Under the pieces are notes generated by a model. The model saw only the letters and a program-made list of their open reading frames with translations. It was not told where the DNA came from and ran no database searches. This document shows positions 36,422 through 42,539 of a DNA stretch of 42,539 nt, piece by piece. Each line of letters begins with the position of its first letter. Within the stretch, counting starts at the first letter, position 1. The translations under genes were made by a program, and so were the position numbers. The stretch is from contig CACAXN010000008.1 of assembly GCA_902536455.1 (NCBI GenBank), forward strand, positions 1-42,539, in the 5' to 3' direction. Origin of the DNA: an uncultured Prochlorococcus sp. (GTDB lineage Bacteria; Cyanobacteriota; Cyanobacteriia; PCC-6307; Cyanobiaceae).

Positions 36422-36877
36422 TTATATTTCACGAATCAATAAATTTTGAGAAGTAACTTCTTTAAAATCAAATTGAGAATAAAATAATTTTTTATTTGTT
36501 GTCATTAAATATAATTTTTTTGTATTTTTAATTTTTTTAGAAGATAAAAGATTGTTTAAGATTAATGTGCCGAAACCTTTGCCTTGGTGATTTTGATCTA
36601 TAACGATATCCCAAAGAACTCCGCGGTAAATCCCATCGGTTAAAGCTCTACCAAAACCAACTATTTCCTTGCCAACCCAAAGACTTATTACGACATCACT
36701 GTTAGCGAGACATTTTTTTAGATCATTAATTGTTCTATTTTTTGCCCAAAAAGCATTGGTATCTAGTAATTTTTGTAGCTTAATTAATCCGTTTGTTGGT
36801 TTAAGGTTAGGTCCCAATCCAAAAACCCTTAATCCTAAAGCTCCTTTGGCATGTTTAATTAGAGATATTTCTTTCAT
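36422..36877 (-). CDS. GNAT family N-acetyltransferase
   Basis: Acetyl-CoA-dependent acyltransferase of unknown substrate. In 151 residues the acetyl-CoA pyrophosphate loop is seen as NHQGKGFGTLIL (about 105-116), preceded by the beta-4 strand GVLWDIVIDQ. The last part, LYLMTTNKKLFYSQFDFKEV, is the usual FYxxxGF-type end. The N-terminal 50 residues are atypical. Could modify a small molecule, a protein terminus or an antibiotic; no context helps. Confidence 0.85.
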   Translation of the reverse strand: MKEISLIKHAKGALGLRVFGLGPNLKPTNGLIKLQKLLDTNAFWAKNRTINDLKKCLANSDVVISLWVGKEIVGFGRALTDGIYRGVLWDIVIDQNHQGKGFGTLILNNLLSSKKIKNTKKLYLMTTNKKLFYSQFDFKEVTSQNLLIREI

Positions 36878-36902
36878 TTGTTAAAAAAGTTTTAGAAAGT
36901 TA

Positions 36903-36921
36903 AAGATAGATTAGTTATCTT
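36903..36921 (+). promoter_or_regulatory. Inverted repeat in the divergent GNAT/secA region
   Basis: AAGATA-gattagt-TATCTT has perfect six-base arms with a seven-base loop. It sits 131 bases before secA and 26 bases upstream of the GNAT start, within the 174-base divergent gap. It could be an operator or hairpin; evidence is pattern only. The remaining gap is AT-rich. Confidence 0.2.
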
Positions 36922-37008
36922 GGTTATTTCAATTTAAATACCTTAGTCGATCATTTCTATTAAATAAAGAGATATAGTTTTTCTGCATTCTGTTGTAACG
37001 CACTAATT

Positions 37009-37042
37009 TATAATGTTTGTAATAAAATTAACTTTTTAAGGA
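37009..37042 (+). promoter_or_regulatory. Candidate -10 box and Shine-Dalgarno site of secA
   Basis: TATAAT at 37009-37014 is followed by AAGGA at 37038-37042, nine bases before the secA ATG. The SD is among the clearest in the window, where many genes lack one. A -35 box at the usual distance is not evident. Confidence 0.42.
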
Positions 37043-37051
37043 CTATTACTT

Positions 37052-39880
37052 ATGCTAAAACTTTTGTTGGGAGACCCGAATACACGAAAGTTAAAGCGCT
37101 ATCAACCAATAGTGGAAGAGATAAATTTTTTAGAAGAAGAAATTTCTCAATTAACTGATGAAGAATTAAGAAATGAAACTCATAATCTTAAATTAAAGAT
37201 TTCATCAGAATTGGATACTAAGAAACAAAAGGAACTATTAGAAGATTTTCTTCCCAAAGCTTTTGCAATTGTTAGAGAAGCAAGTAAGCGTGTTCTTGAT
37301 ATGAGACATTTTGATGTTCAGTTAATAGGCGGGATGGTTTTACATGAGTGTCAAATTGCCGAGATGAAGACTGGAGAAGGCAAAACTCTTGTCGCAACAT
37401 TACCTTGCTATTTAAATGCTTTAACTGGAAAAGGGGTTCACGTTGTTACTGTAAATGATTATTTAGCTAGAAGAGATGCTGAATGGATGGGACAAGTTCA
37501 TCGTTTTTTGGGTCTATCCGTTGGTTTGATTCAGCAAGATATGAACCCAGTTGAGAGGAAGAAAAATTACAACTGTGATATCACTTATGCTACAAATTCT
37601 GAATTAGGATTTGATTATCTTAGAGATAATATGTCTACCGATATTAATGAGGTGGTACAAAGAAAGTTCAATTATTGTGTGATTGACGAGGTTGATTCAA
37701 TATTAATTGATGAGGCTAGAACACCGCTAATTATTTCTGGTCAAGTTGAAAGACCTCAAGAAAAATATCAAAAAGCTTCGGAATTATCTTTGGAATTAGT
37801 TAAAGCAAAAGAATTAAGCAAAGATGGGATTGATCCGGAAGGGGATTATGAGGTTGATGAAAAGCAAAGAAATTGTATATTAACTGATCAGGGTTTCGCT
37901 AAATGTGAAGAGTATTTGAAAGTTAGTGATTTATATAATCCTAAAGATCCTTGGGCACACTATATAACAAATGCTTTAAAAGCCAAAGAATTATTTGTCA
38001 GGGATGTTAACTACATTATTAAAAATGATGAGGCAGTGATAGTAGATGAATTTACAGGTAGAGTTATGCCAGGAAGACGTTGGAGTGATGGACAGCATCA
38101 GGCAATAGAAGCAAAAGAGAATCTCAAGATTCAGCCTGAAACTCAAACATTAGCATCCATTACTTATCAGAATTTTTTCCTCTTATATCCTGGTCTAGCA
38201 GGTATGACAGGGACTGCAAAAACTGAGGAGGTTGAATTTGAAAAAACTTATCAATTAGAATCAACAGTTGTACCCACAAATCAAATAAGAAAGAGACAAG
38301 ATTGGTCTGATCAAGTATTTAAGACTGAGATGGCAAAATGGAGAGCTGTCGCTAAAGAAACTGCACAAATCTACAGAGGTGGTAGACCTGTTTTAGTTGG
38401 TACAACGAGTGTTGAAAAAAGTGAGTTATTAAGTTCTCTTTTATCCGAAGAAAAAATCCCACATAATTTGTTAAATGCTAAACCAGAGAACGTTGAACGT
38501 GAGGCAGAAATTGTTGCTCAGGCTGGGAGAGCGGGTGCTGTTACAATTGCTACTAACATGGCTGGGAGAGGAACTGATATTATTCTTGGTGGGAACAGTG
38601 ACTATATGTCAAGACTTAAATTGAAAGAGATTTTAGTTCCTTTGTTAGTAAAGCCAGATAATGAGCATAAGCCTCCAATTCCTCAACAAAGAAGATCAAA
38701 AGTTAAGAGTGGTTTTTCTAAGGCAGTCTCAAATTTGACTAAGAATATACAAGATTCTTCAATTAGTCTTTTCCCTTGCCAACTAGATGAAAGAATTGAA
38801 AATAAACTTTCTCACTTATCAAAAAAACTCGTTGAAAAATGGGGAGAAAGACAACTTTCTGTTTTGGAGCTAGATGACATGATAGCTACAGCTGCAGAAA
38901 AAGCGCCAACTGAGGAAAACTTGATAAAGCTTTTGAGAGAATCTCTATCAGATGTAAAAGAAGAATATGATAAAGTTTTGATTCATGAAGAAAAAAAAGT
39001 GAGAGAGGCTGGTGGTTTACATGTCATTGGTACTGAGAGGCATGAATCAAGAAGAGTGGATAATCAACTTAGAGGAAGAGCAGGAAGGCAAGGTGATCTT
39101 GGAAGTACTAGATTCTTTTTATCTTTAGAAGATAATCTATTAAGGATTTTTGGGGGAGACAGAGTGGCAAACCTAATGAATGCATTTAGGGTTGATGAGG
39201 ATATGCCTATCGAGTCAGGAATGCTTACTAGGTCTTTAGAAAGTGCTCAAAAAAAAGTGGAGACCTATTATTACGATATTAGAAAACAGGTTTTTGAATA
39301 TGACGAGGTAATGAATAACCAAAGAAAAGCAGTTTATAGTGAAAGATTAAGAGTCTTACAAGGAAATGATCTAAAGAAGCAAGTAATAGAATACGGGGAA
39401 AGAACAATGAGTGAAATTGTAGAGGCTTATATTAATCCTGATCTTCCTCCCGAAGAATGGAATATTGATCAATTAATTTCTAAGGTTAAAGAATTTATAT
39501 ATTTATTAGATGATCTCAAAGCGGATGATATTAATCAACTTTCAATAGAGGAATTAAAAAACTACCTTCAAGAGCAGTTACGTACAACTTATGATTTAAA
39601 GGAATCTCAAATAGACAATATTCGACCAGGATTAATGAGAGAGGCTGAAAGGTTTTTTATTTTGCAGCAAATTGATAATTTATGGAGGGAACATTTACAA
39701 TCCATGGATTCTTTGAGAGAATCTGTGGGATTAAGAGGTTATGGCCAAAAAGATCCTTTAATAGAATATAAAAATGAAGGTTATGACATGTTTCTCGAAA
39801 TGATGACTAATATGAGAAGAAATGTCATTTATTCGATGTTTATGTTTCAACCTAAAACCGATAAAGATGAAAAAAACTAA
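37052..39880 (+). CDS. secA: Preprotein translocase ATPase SecA
   Basis: Motor that drives unfolded precursors through SecYEG in the plasma and thylakoid membranes. The 942-residue protein has Walker A MKTGEGKT (105-112), [13 protein letters not shown], Walker B with [18 protein letters not shown], the preprotein cross-linking domain, [47 protein letters not shown], and the helical scaffold end. A Lys/Ser/Gln-rich insert after [14 protein letters not shown] (about 535-575, with [15 protein letters not shown]) is typical of cyanobacterial and plastid SecA. The C-terminal zinc-binding SEC-C tail of E. coli is missing, also usual here. Confidence 0.97.
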   Translation: MLKLLLGDPNTRKLKRYQPIVEEINFLEEEISQLTDEELRNETHNLKLKISSELDTKKQKELLEDFLPKAFAIVREASKRVLDMRHFDVQLIGGMVLHECQIAEMKTGEGKTLVATLPCYLNALTGKGVHVVTVNDYLARRDAEWMGQVHRFLGLSVGLIQQDMNPVERKKNYNCDITYATNSELGFDYLRDNMSTDINEVVQRKFNYCVIDEVDSILIDEARTPLIISGQVERPQEKYQKASELSLELVKAKELSKDGIDPEGDYEVDEKQRNCILTDQGFAKCEEYLKVSDLYNPKDPWAHYITNALKAKELFVRDVNYIIKNDEAVIVDEFTGRVMPGRRWSDGQHQAIEAKENLKIQPETQTLASITYQNFFLLYPGLAGMTGTAKTEEVEFEKTYQLESTVVPTNQIRKRQDWSDQVFKTEMAKWRAVAKETAQIYRGGRPVLVGTTSVEKSELLSSLLSEEKIPHNLLNAKPENVEREAEIVAQAGRAGAVTIATNMAGRGTDIILGGNSDYMSRLKLKEILVPLLVKPDNEHKPPIPQQRRSKVKSGFSKAVSNLTKNIQDSSISLFPCQLDERIENKLSHLSKKLVEKWGERQLSVLELDDMIATAAEKAPTEENLIKLLRESLSDVKEEYDKVLIHEEKKVREAGGLHVIGTERHESRRVDNQLRGRAGRQGDLGSTRFFLSLEDNLLRIFGGDRVANLMNAFRVDEDMPIESGMLTRSLESAQKKVETYYYDIRKQVFEYDEVMNNQRKAVYSERLRVLQGNDLKKQVIEYGERTMSEIVEAYINPDLPPEEWNIDQLISKVKEFIYLLDDLKADDINQLSIEELKNYLQEQLRTTYDLKESQIDNIRPGLMREAERFFILQQIDNLWREHLQSMDSLRESVGLRGYGQKDPLIEYKNEGYDMFLEMMTNMRRNVIYSMFMFQPKTDKDEKN

Positions 39881-39891
39881 ATCAAGACTAA

Positions 39892-40629
39892 TTAATCATC
39901 CCCAAGAAATTCAATAATTTCTTTGTCTTTAAGATTTTGAGCATCCCCGAGTTGAGAAATATCAATAGATTCCGAGTTAGCTAAACATTGTAGAGTTTTT
40001 TGCAATTTGAGAATTTCATTTTCAAGTAAATCTATCCTATCCATTAAATTTTTTATCACATTGGCTTCTGCATCTGGTAATGCCGAGTGAGCTAGTGGAT
40101 TCACTTTGACTCCACTTTGGTGCACTACTCTGCCAGGAATGCCCACTACAGTGCTGTTTCCCTCTACATTTCGTACAACAACTGAACCAGCACCAATTCG
40201 AGTATTAGATCCTACTGTAATAGATCCTAGGACTTTTGCACCTGCCCCAACTACAACATTTTCCATTAAAGTTGGATGTCTTTTCCCATGACTTTTACCG
40301 GTACCTCCCAATGTCACACCTTGATAAAGTAGGCAATTATTTCCTATTTCAGCTGTCTCACCAATTACAACTCCCATTCCATGATCTATAAATACCCGTT
40401 TACCAATTTTTGCACCTGGATGAATTTCAATTCCTGTTAGTTGCCTATTGAGATGACTTAATAAACGTGGAATTAAAGGAATTTTAGATTGCCATAATTT
40501 ATGAGTAAATCTATGAATAACAATTGATTGAAAGCCTGGATAGCAAAGAAAAATCTCTAATATTCCTCTAGCAGCAGGATCTCTTTCTTTGATAATTTCT
40601 ATATCTGATTTAAAAGTTCTAAGAATCAT
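39892..40629 (-). CDS. cysE: Serine O-acetyltransferase
   Basis: Makes O-acetylserine, the cysteine precursor. The 245-residue protein is the short form: N-terminal helices (1-65) then a left-handed beta-helix of hexapeptide repeats (about 66-170), with IEIHPGAKIGKRVFIDHGMG, catalytic D82-H83, VIGETAEIG, GVTLGGTGKSHGKRHP and GAGSVV. The tail after about 185 is a predicted coiled coil (LMDRIDLLENEILKLQ). It starts two bases after the GntR-type gene, so the two are almost certainly co-transcribed. Ends 11 bases from the convergent secA stop. Confidence 0.95.
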   Translation of the reverse strand: MILRTFKSDIEIIKERDPAARGILEIFLCYPGFQSIVIHRFTHKLWQSKIPLIPRLLSHLNRQLTGIEIHPGAKIGKRVFIDHGMGVVIGETAEIGNNCLLYQGVTLGGTGKSHGKRHPTLMENVVVGAGAKVLGSITVGSNTRIGAGSVVVRNVEGNSTVVGIPGRVVHQSGVKVNPLAHSALPDAEANVIKNLMDRIDLLENEILKLQKTLQCLANSESIDISQLGDAQNLKDKEIIEFLGDD

Positions 40630-40631
40630 GT

Positions 40632-41618
40632 TTAGTTGATTATCCCAATTTCTTTTTTTAATTGATTTATTGTTTCTATACTCAGATAATTTTTAGCGCA
40701 TATTATTTGAGGTAATCTCATAAGCTGAGACCGGTTTTTTAATAATGCGTTTTCCACAACTGATAAACTTGGCCCATCACAAACTATATGGCTTGCAGCT
40801 TTTAAAAGCGATAGTAGTCTACTGTTATTATCTGAAATTGCCGTCATAATCATTAATTCACTACCCCGCATGCTGTGTATGATAACTTCTGCAGCTCTCA
40901 ATAAGCCAGGGCTAATGCTAACAATACCAACACAACTTCCTTGATTAAGTTCTTTGATAATTTTCAATTCCTTTTGAAAGTCGCTTAAATCTACTGAAAT
41001 AGCTCGAATCTCATATTTTTTCGCAACTTTTTCTAGAGGCTGCAAAAAATATCTGCTAGTGACGATAGTTCCATGATTAGCGCTACTAAGAACTTTCTCT
41101 AATTCTTCCATCGGAACAACTTCTACTGGTACATTAATCTTAGGAGATAGGTCTTCTGCTATGAGCATAGAGGCGCCTATATCCTCTCTAGGGGTGCTGA
41201 CAATAATTCTTGCTCCACAACTAATACGCCAATCAATTTCATAAGTTAATATTTCTCTTGTTTCTTGTAAGGAGCAGCCTAGATTAATTAGTTTATCGAT
41301 AGCTTTTTTTGCCTCTTGATCTGGGAGCTTTTTTATTTTGTCTTTCGAGTAAATTGATTTTTTAGAGTCTTTTTTTGTAATGTTATCTCTTACATAAATC
41401 CCTGATCCAGCTATCGCTTCAACAACCCCATCAATTTCAAGTTGTCTATAAACTTTGCTAATGGTATTCCTATGGAGCCCGGTTTGCATTGCAAGCTGTC
41501 TAGTACTTGGAAGTCTGTGACCTGGCGGATAATGTCTTGCAGCTATTGCAAAGCAAATTTGATTATATAGTTGAGTTGATGCTGGGATATCACTTTCTTG
41601 CTGAATATGGAATCTCAC
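40632..41618 (-). CDS. GntR family transcriptional regulator with unknown C-terminal domain
   Basis: The N-terminal winged helix (about 1-77) is clearly GntR: IPASTQLYNQICFAIAARHY, PPGHRLPSTRQLAMQTGLHRN, and YRQLEIDGVVEAIAGSGIYV. The following 250 residues are not the aminotransferase (MocR), FCD or UTRA domain; a linker with KKDSKKS precedes an alpha/beta part (about 130-328) with MLIAEDLSPKINVPVEVVPM and GTIVTSRYF, resembling the ligand-binding region of a periplasmic-type or response fold. Start is GTG at 41618, overlapping a palindrome. It lies 77 bases after infC and two before cysE. A link to cysteine or sulfur control is inference. Confidence 0.88.
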   Translation of the reverse strand: MRFHIQQESDIPASTQLYNQICFAIAARHYPPGHRLPSTRQLAMQTGLHRNTISKVYRQLEIDGVVEAIAGSGIYVRDNITKKDSKKSIYSKDKIKKLPDQEAKKAIDKLINLGCSLQETREILTYEIDWRISCGARIIVSTPREDIGASMLIAEDLSPKINVPVEVVPMEELEKVLSSANHGTIVTSRYFLQPLEKVAKKYEIRAISVDLSDFQKELKIIKELNQGSCVGIVSISPGLLRAAEVIIHSMRGSELMIMTAISDNNSRLLSLLKAASHIVCDGPSLSVVENALLKNRSQLMRLPQIICAKNYLSIETINQLKKEIGIIN

Positions 41619-41666
41619 TTTAAAGTAACCCTTAATAATAAATATTTATTTATAGTGACACTTTAA
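41616..41666 (-). promoter_or_regulatory. Candidate operator/promoter of the GntR-cysE operon
   Basis: Two copies of CACTTTAA (plus strand, 41616-41623 and 41659-41666) lie 43 bases apart. The first is part of the perfect palindrome ACTTTAAAGT (41617-41626) covering the GTG start. The second adjoins palindrome AGTGACACT (41654-41662), immediately upstream of TATAAA (41653-41648, minus strand), a possible -10 about 30 bases before the start. YtrA-type GntR proteins bind AGTG-containing inverted repeats, so self-regulation is plausible. Confidence 0.38.
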
Positions 41667-41695
41667 CATTCGGCATAGTTTTCTAAAATAATTTT

Positions 41696-42268
41696 TTAAT
41701 TTGCATCTTTTTTAGTAAGCGGTGTTTTTCGAGGACTTAAAAACATAATCATATTTCTCCCCTCTCTTTTTGGTTTTTGTTGTACTTCTGATTGCTCCTC
41801 TAAATCATTAGCCATTTTGTAAAGGAGTGTTTCAGCTAAATTTGAGTGTTGAATCTCTCTACCTCTAAAAATTACAGTACATTTTACTTTATCGCCTGAC
41901 TTTAAAAATTTAGTAGCTTGACCTATTCGCACGTCATAATCATGTTTATCGATTTTGTATCTCATTTTCACTTCTTTAACTTCTGTTTGATGAGATTTTT
42001 TTCTTGCTTCTTTTGCTTTCTTTTCTTGTTCAAATTTATATTTTCCATAATTCATTATTCTACAAACAGGTGGATTGGCTTTTTCGCTTACCAAAACCAA
42101 ATCAAGTTCTCTTTGAGAGGCTATTTCTAATGCCTTTAATCTATCTATAACACCTAATTGTTTTCCATCTGAATCAACGACTCTCAATTGAGGGTATTTT
42201 ATTCTTTCATTAATATTTGGAAGCTCTCTAACAGGAGCGCGTCGGTCAAAGCGTGGGCGTGGTGGCAT
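41696..42268 (-). CDS. infC: Translation initiation factor IF-3
   Basis: Keeps 30S subunits free and checks the initiator codon. The 190-residue protein begins with a basic leader ([17 protein letters not shown]), then the N-domain with [22 protein letters not shown], linker [16 protein letters not shown], and the C-domain with [16 protein letters not shown] and [18 protein letters not shown]. Start is a normal ATG at 42268, not the rare AUU used by E. coli infC, so that form of autoregulation is not evident. It is separated from rpmI-rplT, its frequent partners. Confidence 0.96.
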   Translation of the reverse strand: MPPRPRFDRRAPVRELPNINERIKYPQLRVVDSDGKQLGVIDRLKALEIASQRELDLVLVSEKANPPVCRIMNYGKYKFEQEKKAKEARKKSHQTEVKEVKMRYKIDKHDYDVRIGQATKFLKSGDKVKCTVIFRGREIQHSNLAETLLYKMANDLEEQSEVQQKPKREGRNMIMFLSPRKTPLTKKDAN

Positions 42269-42319
42269 TCAGTTAGTTAAAATTGATTTTAAGATGAACA
42301 AAATTTACTATTTATAAGG

Positions 42320-42539
42320 TTAGCCTAAAAAAGACTCTATTTTAATTATTGCATCTTTTAGCAGGTTTTTGTTATTAAGCCATATAGGATTATTTTTATG
42401 ACGAAACCAGGTTTTCTGTCTTTTTGCAAATTGTATAGTTTTTGTAGTGGTTAACTCAATTGCTTGTTCAATTTTTAAATTGTTATTTATGACATCCTTT
42501 GCTTCGAGATATCCAATGGTTTTTAATATTGGCAATTCA
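42320..42539 (-). CDS. miaA: tRNA dimethylallyltransferase MiaA, C-terminal part (cut by window edge)
   Basis: Prenylates A37 of tRNAs that read codons starting with U. Only the last about 72 codons are inside the window. Visible: [13 protein letters not shown] and [21 protein letters not shown], the MiaA C-terminal signature with K-R-Q-x-T-W-F-R, followed by a normal end. The frame continues beyond the edge (the codon before the visible L-P-I is GAA, Glu), so any start codon inside the window is not the true one. It precedes infC by 51 bases, same strand. Confidence 0.9.
   Translation of the reverse strand, partial: ELPILKTIGYLEAKDVINNNLKIEQAIELTTTKTIQFAKRQKTWFRHKNNPIWLNNKNLLKDAIIKIESFLG

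Noticed and set aside
1-42539. CRISPR arrays, prophage, insertion sequences, toxin-antitoxin or defence systems
   Set aside because: No spaced direct repeats, transposase, integrase or defence-type genes are present; nearly all genes are recognisable core functions.

Overview
The window is a gene-dense, strongly AT-rich (by eye about two thirds A+T) bacterial chromosome segment. It reads as a marine picocyanobacterium, most likely a low-GC, high-light type Prochlorococcus. The reasons are: psbZ (photosystem II), sqdB/sqdX (sulfolipid), ycf23 and a Ycf37-like TPR protein, a four-ACT-domain aspartokinase, a cyanobacterial acyl-lipid desaturase, and very short intergenic gaps. The strain assignment is inference. 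No mobile element, phage gene, CRISPR array, rRNA or transferred island is visible, and no gap between genes exceeds about 175 bases. This looks like conserved core chromosome.

Layout. 1-1924 (minus): desC -> rplI -> dnaB (cut by the left edge). 2000-7354 (plus): HTH-like protein -> PLP enzyme of the 'aluminum resistance' family -> gcvH -> gcvP, then a small unknown protein (7484-7732). 7748-10102 (minus): sqdB -> sqdX for sulfoquinovosyl lipid. 10272-12236 (minus): rpmI -> rplT -> TPR protein -> thiG. 12328-15195 (plus): a SpoIID-domain envelope protein and a membrane GT2 glycosyltransferase. 15197-20604 (minus): tig -> clpP -> clpX -> dnaX. 20727-24720 (plus): asd -> dapA -> rnj. Then tilS (minus), ycf23 -> uvrB (plus), holA -> lysC (minus), cobH (plus), mutS (minus), psbZ -> ribH -> tRNA-Gly(GCC) -> NTF2-like protein (plus), a GNAT protein (minus), secA (plus), and finally miaA (cut by the right edge) -> infC -> GntR regulator -> cysE (minus).

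Functionally the window combines membrane lipid and envelope synthesis (desC, sqdB, sqdX, GT2, SpoIID), the aspartate-to-lysine route (lysC, asd, dapA), glycine cleavage (gcvH, gcvP), information processing (dnaB, dnaX, holA, mutS, uvrB, rnj, tilS, miaA, infC, three ribosomal proteins), proteostasis and secretion (tig, clpP, clpX, secA) and cofactors (thiG, ribH, cobH).

I did not find an obviously new multi-gene system. The observations most worth testing are: a slippery A8 tract in dnaX with an upstream Shine-Dalgarno-like GAGGA and immediate stops in both shifted frames, placed where a gamma-length product would end; an Arg-rich C-terminal tail on RNase J that resembles the PNPase-recruiting tail of cyanobacterial RNase E; palindromes next to and over the start of the GntR gene that sits 2 bases from cysE; and an HTH/PLP-enzyme pair fused by operon structure to gcvH-gcvP.
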